The translations under genes were made by a program, and so were the position numbers. This document shows, piece by piece, positions 9,673-19,209 of a stretch of DNA of 64,000 nt (its first letter is position 1; each line of letters starts with the position of its first letter). Below the pieces are notes generated by a model. That model made no database searches, was not told where the DNA came from, and was given only the letters and a program-made list of their open reading frames with translations. The stretch is from Candidatus Poribacteria bacterium (GTDB lineage Bacteria; Poribacteria; WGA-4E; WGA-3G): positions 1 through 64,000 of the forward strand of contig JAJDTM010000010.1 in assembly GCA_022827185.1 (NCBI GenBank), given 5' to 3'.

Positions 9673-11727
9673 ATGAGAATAAGAAAGATATTTTGTAAAT
9701 CGTTAGGGTTTCAGTTGCTACTTTTATCCGTTATGTGTGTACTTGGATATAATGTGATCGTATCTGCGGAAGATACTGAAGAGTGGATGCCGGATCCGAA
9801 TCTACGAATGGCTGTTCGTCAGGAACTGAAAATAGATACAGACACACCCTTGACGCAAGGGGATATGCATCGCTTGCTGGTGTTGGCATCAAATCGAGTG
9901 AATATATCCGAAGAGTTCAGTGACTTGACAGGTTTGGAATATGCTGTGAATCTTCACTCTCTCCTTCTTGAGAAACACCGTGTGCAGGATCTGCGTCCGA
10001 TTGCGAATTTGGTGGAACTCAGATACCTAAGTTTTGGAGGAGGTCCGATTTCGGATCTAACACCGCTTTCCGGCCTTGTAAATCTTGAAACGTTAAGTAT
10101 GTGGAACAACCAAATTGTTGATGTCTCGCCGCTTGCGAACTTGGTAAACCTAAGAGTGCTTCTGCTTCCCAATAATCGGATTGAAGATTTCTCTCCGCTT
10201 GCAGGGTTGGTGAACCTCGAGTGGCTTGAAATCCATCGCAATAGGAGTAGCGATATTTCCGCGATTCCAACATCGAAGTTGACAGAGTTCGTATACGACG
10301 AAACTTGTAATGTCCCAGGTATCCCTTTTTCTGACCGTATTCAAGGGCGTGAATATCCGTCCATCTTCGGATCATGGGCTTACGTTCCTAATAAACCGCC
10401 AGTCATTCCAACGCCAGAGACCTCCGAGATTAAACCTAACGCTTATTTTGACCTCCATTTCTGTTGTCCTTCAACGCTTCAGCTTCAATGGGCGTTTGGT
10501 GAACCTGGTAATGACGAACGAGTCCGATTAATATCTGGCGTAGGTAATATTGAGGAAGCCAAGCGACGCCGCGAGGCGATTTTAGCGTTCAATCCAAACG
10601 CAATATTGCTTGTGCCAATTCGATATTACAGTGGGCTGCCTGCTCGGCTATATCCTGAAGATGGTGTTCTGCGAGACCTCTATCTTCGAGACAAAAATGG
10701 AAATCGTATTATAGGTGGTAGTGAGGTTGCGTTTTTAGATTTCACACTCCCTGAGACCCAAGCGTTTGTTTTTGACCAAGTCCGAGCGGTCGCCGCCTGT
10801 GGTCTGTTTGATGGTATCTTTTTTGATCATTGGGGTGGCGGTGCATTACTCTGGGAAGGACGGACAGGTCGCACACAAGCAGAGGAATATATCGCACGAG
10901 ATCGTATTATACAAGGTGCCCGTGCCATCGCAGGCGACGATATGTTGATCATAGTAAACACCGGTGAAAACAAGATCCCGAGATGGGCGGAATATATCAA
11001 CGGCACTTTCATGGAAACACACCCTATGCGGGTGGAGGAGGTTGAGGGAATGCCGATTCATCTCGGTTATACGCGCGCAGACCTTTTGGATATTGAAGAT
11101 ACTTTGATGTGGTCGGAATCTAATTTTCGCGAGCCTCGCATCAATTGTTTAAACGCGTTCACTATTGATACAGAACCTCCGGATTCTCTTCGAAACAAGC
11201 AGTGGATGCGCACTTTCACAACCATGAGTCTCACACTTTCTGATGGCTATGTGGAGTATGTCAGGCTATCCGGCAAGTATGGCCCTGAGGTTTACTGGTA
11301 CCCGTTCTATGACGCACCCTTGGGTCGTCCGATTGGTGAAAAAGGACAACGCTACAAAAACAAAGAAGACGTTGCTATCGAAGGCGTATTTATTCGTGAG
11401 TATACCAACGGTTGGGCGGTCTATAACCGCTCCGGCAAGGAGCAGAACATCTATTTGCCAGAGAGGGTGTCCGGTGTCGCCAGCGGTATGGAGAATAAAC
11501 ATTCGCACACGCTCCCCGACCTTGACGGCGAGATTTACCTCCGGAATCCCAATGTTCCAAGGGAAGTTGCCAGGAACGCTCCTGCTGACATCAATAATGA
11601 CGATGTGATTAACATTCTTGATCTCGTCATCGTAGCAAACGCCTTTGGCGAATCTGAACCTGATTTAAATGGAGATGGGGTCGTCAACATCCTTGATCTC
11701 GTAATTGTTGCAAATGCTTTTGAATAG
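9673..11727 (+). CDS. Secreted LRR - glycosidase-like - dockerin protein
   Basis: 684 residues with AAGGAGACTCTTCT before ATG 9673 and a signal peptide ending near VSA-EDTEEW. One LRR block (about 36-200) has the EEWMPDPNLRMAV cap. The glycosidase-like domain (about 215-620) contains ACGLFDGIFFDHWGGG, NGTFMET, the DIEDTLMWSESNFREPRIN block and EYTNGWAVYNRSGKEQ. The C-terminal dockerin has DINNDDVINILD and DLNGDGVVNILD. FDGIFFDHW carries Asp residues that could be catalytic in a barrel fold (inference). It is separated by only 16 bases from the preceding paralogue, so the two are probably co-transcribed. The first 45 bases of this gene recur as a fossil at 15638-15682. Confidence 0.8.
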   Translation: MRIRKIFCKSLGFQLLLLSVMCVLGYNVIVSAEDTEEWMPDPNLRMAVRQELKIDTDTPLTQGDMHRLLVLASNRVNISEEFSDLTGLEYAVNLHSLLLEKHRVQDLRPIANLVELRYLSFGGGPISDLTPLSGLVNLETLSMWNNQIVDVSPLANLVNLRVLLLPNNRIEDFSPLAGLVNLEWLEIHRNRSSDISAIPTSKLTEFVYDETCNVPGIPFSDRIQGREYPSIFGSWAYVPNKPPVIPTPETSEIKPNAYFDLHFCCPSTLQLQWAFGEPGNDERVRLISGVGNIEEAKRRREAILAFNPNAILLVPIRYYSGLPARLYPEDGVLRDLYLRDKNGNRIIGGSEVAFLDFTLPETQAFVFDQVRAVAACGLFDGIFFDHWGGGALLWEGRTGRTQAEEYIARDRIIQGARAIAGDDMLIIVNTGENKIPRWAEYINGTFMETHPMRVEEVEGMPIHLGYTRADLLDIEDTLMWSESNFREPRINCLNAFTIDTEPPDSLRNKQWMRTFTTMSLTLSDGYVEYVRLSGKYGPEVYWYPFYDAPLGRPIGEKGQRYKNKEDVAIEGVFIREYTNGWAVYNRSGKEQNIYLPERVSGVASGMENKHSHTLPDLDGEIYLRNPNVPREVARNAPADINNDDVINILDLVIVANAFGESEPDLNGDGVVNILDLVIVANAFE

Positions 11728-11761
11728 AAAACACGAAATAATGCAAGATGAAGATGAATTT

Positions 11762-13621
11762 ATGAGAAATATCTGGATGAAATGTGCTTATATCTTGATA
11801 TTGCAGTTTGTTTTAGTCTCTGTTGCGTTGGCGAACACTCTGATGGTCAATGAACAAGGCAAAGTTGTTGCGGAAACGGATCGTTATACCGCACACTTTG
11901 AGGGCGGACGACTCACCCATTTTCACAACAAACTTACGCAAGAAACCTATACGCAAGGCAAGAGTGAAGCGATCGCGCGGCTTATATTAAGAAGAGGTGG
12001 AATAGAAATTACAGCAGATACCGCACCAGAAATAAAAAGGGAACCTTCACCACTTAAATGCGAATTAATTTATCACAATGATGAGGCAATTCTCCACCTG
12101 TTTATCGGTATAGATGCAGATACCGGGGATCTCTTGGTTCGTCAAAAAGGGTTATCAGTAGTGGAGGGTATTGAACACATTATGTGGGGGTTCGCAAATC
12201 TCTCTAACGCAGTTGTAGATGTTATCGCTCCCATTGAGGGCGGTCAAATCCTTGAATTCTCTGATCAATATGAGTATCCGGGATACTGGCAGGCACAACT
12301 TGCTATTCTTCAAGGAGAACGTGGGGGTGTTTTCGTCCGTAGCGACGATACGCAATACCACTTTAAAACACTTCAATATACTATCGAACGCGGGAGTTTT
12401 GCCCTCAATTTTGGACAACATCCACCCGCACCTATTGACCAACAGAAACAGATCACGACTGCGACATGGCGATTGAACGCCTATCAGGGCGACTGGCAAG
12501 TGCCCGCCCTTCACCATAGACAATGGATGCACGAGGCACTCGGTCCCGCTGACCGCTCCGAGATGCCCGCATGGGTCAATGATATTGAATTGGTGATAAG
12601 TTGTCCCTTTTATAACAGTGATATGGAGGCAGGAATTTTACGAAAACTTTCTCAACTCGTAGACCCTGAAAAAACACTATTATACGCGCAGGACTGGCGA
12701 GAATCCGGCTGGGCTCTAAATTATCCTGATTATACACCTGTAACGAGTTTCGCAAATTTCGGAGATTTTCTGAGAGAAGCAAAACGCTACGGATTCAGGG
12801 TAATTCCACATGCGAATATGGTAGCCGTTTCACTTTTAAATCCGCTTTATGCAGAATTTGAAAAATATCAAATGCGCCATCCCTGGACAGGTGAAAAGAT
12901 AGGATCGAGATGGTTGAATAATAGATACCCATTGCGTGTGCAATACGCTTGGATTAATCCCGCTTCAAGCGAATTTAGAAAGATGCTGGTGGATCGATTA
13001 AAAAACGTATGGGAAATCTACCAAGTCGATGCCTTTCATCTCGACATCAGTTCGTACATCGTGAACAATGCTCCAATTGACGGTTTGACAATGGCAGAAG
13101 GGAATATCTTACTCCATCAAGAACTCAGAGAAGCGATGCCCGGTATCATTCTCAGCGGTGAGGGTATCAATGAAGTCACCTTTTTACATGAAAGGTTGGC
13201 AAAGCGGGGGGATGTGCCACCTGTACATCAACCCCATCCAATTAGTTCCTTCCTGTTTTCGCCTTATGCACTGCACTATGGACATCTCGAAACCCCTAAC
13301 CCTGATAGAAATCCTGAAAAATTCCATGTGTATGAAAAAGTATATGAAGTCTGGGATGTCGTACCTATACTTAAACTTCACGGAATATCTGCTTTAGACT
13401 CTGCTTTCATCGAAACACACAAACTGCTGGAACTCGCAAGAGAGCGACAAAATTGGGTATTCGGAGACGTAAACAGTGATGGTGTCGTCAATATCCTTGA
13501 CCTCACACTCGTCGCACAGCAGATCGGAACGCTGAATCCGAACAATCGACGCGTAGATGTGAACAAGGATGGTGTTGTCAACATCCTCGATCTTGTTATT
13601 GTTGCAAACGCTTTTGAGTGA
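11762..13621 (+). CDS. Secreted glycosidase-like (DUF6259-like) protein with dockerin
   Basis: About 619 residues from ATG 11762, the start that begins directly at a signal peptide (MRNIWMKCAYILILQFVLVSVALA). In-frame ATGs at 11741 and 11705 overlap or abut the previous gene and have no better ribosome site. The N-terminal half is a beta-rich domain. Residues of about 270-560 look like an alpha/beta barrel (VISCPFYNSD, LLYAQDWRESGW, RVIPHANM, VDAFHLDISS, MPGIILSGEGINE) that resembles DUF6259/GH-like proteins. VDAFHLD and the GEG motif are plausible acidic active-site residues (inference). The C-terminal dockerin reads DVNSDGVVNILD and DVNKDGVVNILD. It differs from the other array enzymes in having no LRR, so it adds a different activity to the same dockerin set. 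Confidence 0.75.
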   Translation: MRNIWMKCAYILILQFVLVSVALANTLMVNEQGKVVAETDRYTAHFEGGRLTHFHNKLTQETYTQGKSEAIARLILRRGGIEITADTAPEIKREPSPLKCELIYHNDEAILHLFIGIDADTGDLLVRQKGLSVVEGIEHIMWGFANLSNAVVDVIAPIEGGQILEFSDQYEYPGYWQAQLAILQGERGGVFVRSDDTQYHFKTLQYTIERGSFALNFGQHPPAPIDQQKQITTATWRLNAYQGDWQVPALHHRQWMHEALGPADRSEMPAWVNDIELVISCPFYNSDMEAGILRKLSQLVDPEKTLLYAQDWRESGWALNYPDYTPVTSFANFGDFLREAKRYGFRVIPHANMVAVSLLNPLYAEFEKYQMRHPWTGEKIGSRWLNNRYPLRVQYAWINPASSEFRKMLVDRLKNVWEIYQVDAFHLDISSYIVNNAPIDGLTMAEGNILLHQELREAMPGIILSGEGINEVTFLHERLAKRGDVPPVHQPHPISSFLFSPYALHYGHLETPNPDRNPEKFHVYEKVYEVWDVVPILKLHGISALDSAFIETHKLLELARERQNWVFGDVNSDGVVNILDLTLVAQQIGTLNPNNRRVDVNKDGVVNILDLVIVANAFE

Positions 13622-13653
13622 AAACAACAGCTGATTATCCACAAGGAGATGGT

Positions 13654-15621
13654 ATGTATAAAAGACTTTTTTCGCTTATTGTTGCTTTGTTGATAGGCAT
13701 TAACATCGTTTATGCACAAGAAACACATTGGATGCCGGATCCGATTCTTCAAAAAGCGGTTCGTCAGCAACTTGGAATGGATGCTGACTCCCCTTTGACG
13801 AAAGCGGATATGCTGCGGTTGGCTTCGTTAAATACATTGGAACTTCAGATAACTGAAAAGATCAGCGATCTCACAGGTTTGGAGTATGCTGTAAACCTTG
13901 AGTTTCTGGCTGTTGTGGGCAATCATGTCCAAGACCTCCATCCACTCGCGAATTTGGCGAAACTTACATTCTTAGATTTGGGGGGCAACGCCATTTCAGA
14001 TGTTTCGCCACTCGTGGGGCTTGTCCACCTTGAAGTGCTACGGTTGTGGCGCAACCAGATTGTCGATGTCTCGCCGCTTACGGGGTTGGTGAATCTAAAA
14101 GAACTTTGGCTTAACAGCAATCAGATCGAAGATTTTTCGCCGCTTGCAGGATTGGTGAATCTGGAAAAGCTCATCATTAATGGCAATCTGGCTGGCGATT
14201 TTTCCGCTATCCCAACATCCAGGTTGATAGAATTCGTGCATGATGAATCTTGTAACTTAGAGAGCGTCCCTGTTTCTGATCGAATTGAGAATCGTGACTA
14301 TCCTTCAATTTTTTCAGCATGGCAGAATATTATCAACTTGCCAAGTCTATCTTGGGATGAACGCTTAGCATATCATGACTTACGCTTCTCTGGGCTGAGA
14401 TTTGGGGTACAGTGGCGTGCGACATCTGACGGTGTAGGACTTTTTGGGGCATTTGAACCCGCAAAGGAACAGCGAGATGCAATGCTCTCTCGGAATCCAA
14501 ATATGATTTTTCTTGTTACGTTAGGTTATTACGCGGCACATCCGAGTGAATATCCAGAGGATTGGCCGTATTGGTTGAGAGATGAATCAGGAAACAGGAT
14601 TGAAGATGTTGGATGGGGTGTGTTTCTTATCGACTTCACACTACCGGAAGTGCAAGATTATTTCGTCGAACAAGCAATTCAAATTGCGAAATGCGGTCTC
14701 TTTGACGGCATTTTCTTAGATTGGTGGCGGGATGATTGGCGCGACAGTAGCGAGGCGCGATATTACGCCTCTGATGTTAGCGAAGCGGCGATTACAATGC
14801 TTCGGCGTATGCGTGAGGGCAGCGATGCAGTCAGAGACGATTTTCTTATCATCGTTAACACGAATCGAACCAAGATCCCGCGTTCTGCCTCTTATGTGAA
14901 CGGCACTTTTATGGAAACAATTGATGGTCGCGATTACGCAGGACTCGCTGAAATGGAAAGCACTTTGCTATGGTCAGAGCAGAACTTTCAATACCCTCAA
15001 ATCAATTGCTTAGAAGGTTGGGCAGATAAAAGGGAACCGCTTGACAGCCCCACAAATCAGCGTTGGATGCGTGTCTTTACGACATTGAGTCTTACCCACT
15101 CAAATGGTTATGTCAACCTTGTGAGTGGAATTGTCTCTCGAAATCATACGCATCTCTATGAGATCTGGGAGGGGCATTCCGCTGAACACGCGCGTGGCGA
15201 ACCGGGTGACCATACGCACCAGCACTACTGGTATCCGTTCTGGGATGCCCCGCTCGGTCGTCCGGTCGGAGAAAAAGCGCAGTTGTATAATAAAAATGTT
15301 GAGGGTTTATTTATCCGTGAGTTCACCAACGGCTGGGCAGTCTATAACCGGAGCGGAAAGGAACAGACGATCACTTTGCCGATGGAAACGACAGGGGTCG
15401 CCAGTGGAATTACTGCCACACAACACACCCTCCCCGATTTAGATGGTGAGATGTATCTGAAACAGGGAACCGGCACATCTGTGGATGTCAACAGTGATGG
15501 TGTTGTGAATGTGCTGGACCTTGTGATTGTAGCGAATGCGCTTGGCGAAGCAGAACCGGACCTCAATGGCGATGGTGTTGTGAATATCCAAGACCTCGTT
15601 ATCGTAGCAAATGCCTTTTAA
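13654..15621 (+). CDS. Secreted LRR - glycosidase-like - dockerin protein
   Basis: 655 residues from ATG 13654, preceded by AAGGAGATGGT and followed by a signal peptide (MYKRLFSLIVALLIGINIVYA). The frame is open further up to 13618, but that extension would bury the signal. One LRR block (about 22-195) carries the HWMPDPILQKAVRQQLG cap. The glycosidase-like domain (about 205-595) has CGLFDGIFLDWWRDDW, NGTFMET and EFTNGWAVYNRSGKEQ, plus a His-rich insertion (HLYEIWEGHSAEH) shared with the beheaded copy at 137-886. The dockerin has DVNSDGVVNVLD and DLNGDGVVNIQD. The signal peptide is nearly the same as that of the deleted copy at 5131, so those two are close duplicates. Confidence 0.82.
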   Translation: MYKRLFSLIVALLIGINIVYAQETHWMPDPILQKAVRQQLGMDADSPLTKADMLRLASLNTLELQITEKISDLTGLEYAVNLEFLAVVGNHVQDLHPLANLAKLTFLDLGGNAISDVSPLVGLVHLEVLRLWRNQIVDVSPLTGLVNLKELWLNSNQIEDFSPLAGLVNLEKLIINGNLAGDFSAIPTSRLIEFVHDESCNLESVPVSDRIENRDYPSIFSAWQNIINLPSLSWDERLAYHDLRFSGLRFGVQWRATSDGVGLFGAFEPAKEQRDAMLSRNPNMIFLVTLGYYAAHPSEYPEDWPYWLRDESGNRIEDVGWGVFLIDFTLPEVQDYFVEQAIQIAKCGLFDGIFLDWWRDDWRDSSEARYYASDVSEAAITMLRRMREGSDAVRDDFLIIVNTNRTKIPRSASYVNGTFMETIDGRDYAGLAEMESTLLWSEQNFQYPQINCLEGWADKREPLDSPTNQRWMRVFTTLSLTHSNGYVNLVSGIVSRNHTHLYEIWEGHSAEHARGEPGDHTHQHYWYPFWDAPLGRPVGEKAQLYNKNVEGLFIREFTNGWAVYNRSGKEQTITLPMETTGVASGITATQHTLPDLDGEMYLKQGTGTSVDVNSDGVVNVLDLVIVANALGEAEPDLNGDGVVNIQDLVIVANAF

Positions 15622-15637
15622 GGAAGGAGACTCTTCT

Positions 15638-15682
15638 GTGAGAATAGGAAAGATATTTTGCAAATCGTTACGGTTTCAGTAA
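15638..15682 (+). pseudogene. Fossil 5' end of an array gene
   Basis: Directly after the dockerin gene the sequence AAGGAGACTCTTCT-GTG and 14 further codons (VRIGKIFCKSLRFQ, then TAA) match the ribosome site and first 14 codons of the gene at 9673 (MRIRKIFCKSLGFQ) almost base for base. Homology stops at the TAA. This is the stump of a further array copy whose body has been lost. Confidence 0.75.
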
Positions 15683-15889
15683 CTTTACACACCCAATTTC
15701 TGACAACTGATAATTGATAACTTCTTACGATTTCTCCGAAATTATGCACCCTTTTCGCTAATAAATTGTGTCATTAATAACAGGACTTATACAAATCCCT
15801 TGTGGGTGTCAATTTAAAAAACTTCATCGCAGGGGAAATCAACGCTAAATGCGTGTCAGCATTAGTTTCTAACTACAGAGGAGCGTCCG

Positions 15890-16924
15890 ATGCATAATAA
15901 CAAATTCTTCATTTTCAGTGTATTCAGCCTAATCGTGTTATGTGCAAACCTTTCTCTACTTTTCGCAAAGGCACCAACGACCCCCAAAATCCTGTTTACC
16001 TCCACACGGGACGGCAATCGCGAAATCTACGTCATGAATCCAGATGGCTCTAAACAGGTGAACCTCACACAACATCGTGCAGAGGATCTTCAGGCTGTCT
16101 GGTCCTCAACCGGTGAGCAGATTCTTTTCGTCTCCGATCGCGATGGCATCCGAGACCTCTATCTGATGGATCCAGATGGGTCTAACGTCCGACGCGTCTT
16201 CAAAAAAGTCGTTTATAGATACCATCCGACGTGGGCACCGGATGGTAAACAGATCGCTCACATGCACAAGGTTCAGAACCTTCGCGCATCCATTATCTAC
16301 ACTGCGACCTTGGGTAAACAGAAAGAGGAATCCCTCGTGAATGCGCTGTATCCGGCATGGTCACCAGATGGAACAGAGATCGCCTGTTCAGTCGGTGGCC
16401 CTGGTCAAGAGTCACGACTTGCACTTATCAACATCCGCACAGGAGAACGGGAACATCTTCTGCCTTTGACGGAAAGGGGTGGACAATCCTTTCCATCTTG
16501 GTCTGCTGTGGGGGACAAACTTGCCTTTTCTTGGAATAACAATCCACTGCCGCCGCTCGCAGTTGGTGAACGTGTGCCCGACGCGTGGATAGACAAGTTG
16601 ACAATCTACATCGTTAACCGTGATGGTACCGGTCTCCGGCAAATTGTTGATGAAGCGGGGCCTAGGGCAATGGTTCCCGCATTATCGCCAAATGGAGCAG
16701 AAGTCCTTTATACACAGGAAATTAATGGGAATCTACAAATCTTCAAAGTTGATGTGGACAGCGGTGTTCAGACGCAATTAACACACATTAAGCGGAATTC
16801 TGGAGGCGATTGGTTCGATCCCGCGTATACCTTGCCTGTCTCACCACAACCCCGTTCACTCACTACTACATGGGGAGCAGTGAAAACGCACAAACTTCAT
16901 TCCCTGGTTCCCCAACCGCATTAA
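15890..16924 (+). CDS. TolB-like beta-propeller protein, exported
   Basis: 344 residues; AGAGGAGCGTCCG precedes ATG 15890. A signal peptide (FSLIVLCANLSLLFAKA) is followed by repeated WD40-like PD40 blades: ILFTSTRDGNREIYVMNPDGS, ILFVSDRDGIRDLYLMDPDGSN, then WAPDGKQIAHM, WSPDGTEIACS and LSPNGAEVLYT. Such propellers occur in TolB and in free periplasmic or surface proteins. With no tol-pal genes nearby it is more likely a stand-alone propeller than TolB itself. It converges on the TonB receptor with only three bases between the two stop codons, and no terminator is visible there. Confidence 0.75.
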   Translation: MHNNKFFIFSVFSLIVLCANLSLLFAKAPTTPKILFTSTRDGNREIYVMNPDGSKQVNLTQHRAEDLQAVWSSTGEQILFVSDRDGIRDLYLMDPDGSNVRRVFKKVVYRYHPTWAPDGKQIAHMHKVQNLRASIIYTATLGKQKEESLVNALYPAWSPDGTEIACSVGGPGQESRLALINIRTGEREHLLPLTERGGQSFPSWSAVGDKLAFSWNNNPLPPLAVGERVPDAWIDKLTIYIVNRDGTGLRQIVDEAGPRAMVPALSPNGAEVLYTQEINGNLQIFKVDVDSGVQTQLTHIKRNSGGDWFDPAYTLPVSPQPRSLTTTWGAVKTHKLHSLVPQPH

Positions 16925-16927
16925 TGC

Positions 16928-19159
16928 TTAAAAACGCCGAGCTATTTCCAGACTCCAAAACCGCGGTTCATTGACATAGCCTGTCAGATTGTTGAAATCA
17001 ATGCCACCGGTAGGGGACGTATCGTTGAGGATATTGCGCCCTGCAATTGCGACTTCTACGTCGGCATGAGGCAATAGGCAGGCAAGCCGGACACCACCGA
17101 CCAAGAGCCAATCATCGGCGAATTCCACAGAATCGTAGAGAAAGAACCGCACTCGGCTGCGATACGCCCAATCCGTGGAAACGACAAGCCGGACACCCGC
17201 CGGAAGCGAGAGCGCGTAGCTCAGTGCCACATCTGCAATCCATCCCGGAGCCTGCGGCAGGCTGTTCCCATCAATGGAATAAATGCCATCACTAACAGTC
17301 GGATCCAGCATTGTACACGGCGCGCCACACCCCTGTATCGCCAAATTCGGATCGTCAATCCGTGTCTGATTGTAACTGAGTCCTCCCGAAACCTCAAGTG
17401 CAGTGATCGGCATAAAAATCAACTCCGCTTCAACGCCTCGCCCAATCGTACGATCAGCGTTCACTAACCGATTGAAATTCGTCTCACCACCGACCGCTGT
17501 CAATTGTTGATCTTGCATAAAGTATTGGAACGCCGCCATATTCAGATGCAACCGCTGTTCCCACAAACGCAGCTTCGTGCCGCCCTCGAAAGAGTGAATC
17601 GTCTCAGTATCGGCGACTGTGACGACATCACCAAATAGCAAACGTCCTTGAATGCTCGGGGCACGAAATCCGCGCGCTGCACGTAAATACGTCTGCACAT
17701 TTTGCGACACTTGGTAACGAAGACTCAGATCCCCGCTCCACACTGTGTCCTGCGGATTCTGGTGGATAGGAGCCAACGGACCCGCACCGGTAACAGCAGG
17801 TGCTTGATCTCGCCACGCCGTATAGTCCTTGACATCATGGGACAATCGTAATCCAGCACCGAGTTCCAAATTCTCAAGCATTTGGAAAGTCAACGCTCCG
17901 AACACTGCCCGGGCTGTAGATGTCTGCTCTTGTCGTGCTACACCATCCAAGGCACCGCCAGATAGTGTGTCGTAGTTGAAATCCTCCATTTCCACAAACT
18001 CACGGAAATAGTACAACCCAAACTGATAGGCAAGACGGCGCGCTGCGGGACTCATCAATCGGACTTCTTGGCTAAACTGTTGCAGGTTCGGAATACCGGA
18101 CGCGGTTTCAGACGGAAAGGGAATCACACCGGGACCACTCGTCGGAAGAAACGCAGCCCCGTATCCGCCGTCAATGTCACCACGCGAAAAATTAATCAAC
18201 CGTTCAAATCCGGTTAGTGAAACGAGTTGGAAGTCCCCAATATCATAACGTACCTCAACTCCCAAACCTTGCGTGCTTAGGGTCTGCTCATTACGTCCGT
18301 CGTGTGCAATACTGTCCCGGGAAAAATCCTGCCCCAGTCCACCCTCACCCTTTGCTAAGATATTGGCGCGGAACAGGCGTGCAGTGCCGTCAAGATCACG
18401 CGCATGGAACTTGAGTCGTGCTTCCAATTCCGGCATAGGCGTCCACAACAATTGGACGCGCCCTGCCAAGTCCTGATGCCCACCTAAGACATCAGCTTCG
18501 CTTGTATGTTCATTATCTACCCAGTCGTCCCGCCACTGCGCGAGCAGCGAGAGCCGTGCCGACAGCACAGATGGAACAATCGGTCCCGATACCGCTCCCT
18601 CAAAATTACTGCTGTTGAATCGCCCGTAATTCAACCGTCCGTACCCTTCCAAAGTCTGTGTTGGGCGCGCCGATTCAAACTTCACAATACCCGCAGGTGT
18701 ATTGCGTCCGAACAGTGTTCCTTGTGGGCCTCGAAGCACTTCTACCCGATCCAAGTCAAAGGCGGGGAATCCCTTTAGCAAGGCGTTTTCAAGCACAACG
18801 CCGTCGTAGAGCAGCGAAACCGGCTGCGAAGCGTTGAGGTCGAAGTCCGTATTGCCGAGGCCGCGGATATAAAAGCGTGGAAAGATGCGTCCAAACGACG
18901 ACTCTATCTGCAAACTCGGCGTGCGATTTGACAAAAAACGGACATCCATCCCCGACGAGCGTATAGTATCGAATCGCTCCCCTCGGAGCGTCGAAAGGGA
19001 GAGTGGTACTTCAAAAGAGCTTTGCTCACGTTTACGCGCGGTAACCACGACCTCTTCCATTCTAACAGCTTCTTCGGTCTCCTCATCGGCAATAACCGTT
19101 AGAGGTAGAGACAACATCATCAAGAAAGCCAAAGCATAAAACCGTTTGCTAAAATTCAT
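16928..19159 (-). CDS. TonB-dependent outer-membrane receptor
   Basis: 743 residues with a signal peptide (FYALAFLMMLSLPLTVIA) and a TonB-box-like stretch (MEEVVVTARKREQS) at about 31-44. A plug domain follows (about 50-165; LRGPQGTLFGRNTPAGIVKFESARP) and then a beta-barrel to the C-terminal Phe (FWSLEIARRF). The style is that of iron-complex or small-molecule receptors of the Pseudomonas/sphingomonad type; substrate unknown. Only a weak GAAG lies before the ATG, because the IsrB-type element ends one or two bases upstream of the start codon. The gene may therefore have lost its native promoter. It implies an outer membrane and an energising ExbB/D-TonB system elsewhere. Confidence 0.88.
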   Translation of the reverse strand: MNFSKRFYALAFLMMLSLPLTVIADEETEEAVRMEEVVVTARKREQSSFEVPLSLSTLRGERFDTIRSSGMDVRFLSNRTPSLQIESSFGRIFPRFYIRGLGNTDFDLNASQPVSLLYDGVVLENALLKGFPAFDLDRVEVLRGPQGTLFGRNTPAGIVKFESARPTQTLEGYGRLNYGRFNSSNFEGAVSGPIVPSVLSARLSLLAQWRDDWVDNEHTSEADVLGGHQDLAGRVQLLWTPMPELEARLKFHARDLDGTARLFRANILAKGEGGLGQDFSRDSIAHDGRNEQTLSTQGLGVEVRYDIGDFQLVSLTGFERLINFSRGDIDGGYGAAFLPTSGPGVIPFPSETASGIPNLQQFSQEVRLMSPAARRLAYQFGLYYFREFVEMEDFNYDTLSGGALDGVARQEQTSTARAVFGALTFQMLENLELGAGLRLSHDVKDYTAWRDQAPAVTGAGPLAPIHQNPQDTVWSGDLSLRYQVSQNVQTYLRAARGFRAPSIQGRLLFGDVVTVADTETIHSFEGGTKLRLWEQRLHLNMAAFQYFMQDQQLTAVGGETNFNRLVNADRTIGRGVEAELIFMPITALEVSGGLSYNQTRIDDPNLAIQGCGAPCTMLDPTVSDGIYSIDGNSLPQAPGWIADVALSYALSLPAGVRLVVSTDWAYRSRVRFFLYDSVEFADDWLLVGGVRLACLLPHADVEVAIAGRNILNDTSPTGGIDFNNLTGYVNEPRFWSLEIARRF

Positions 19160-19167
19160 CTAATCTT

Positions 19168-19209
19168 CGGGCAGGAGACCCAATGCTTTAGCGTTGGGAG
19201 GAATGCCCG
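19168..19209 (-). repeat. Right-end nested hairpin of the IsrB element
   Basis: An inner stem CCCAATGC/GCGTTGGG with a TTTA loop (19179-19198) lies inside an outer stem CGGGCA (19168-19173)/TGCCCG (19204-19209). The TAA stop codon of the nuclease ORF (19188-19190) lies in the inner loop. This is the layout of subterminal hairpins recognised by Y1 transposases. Confidence 0.7.
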
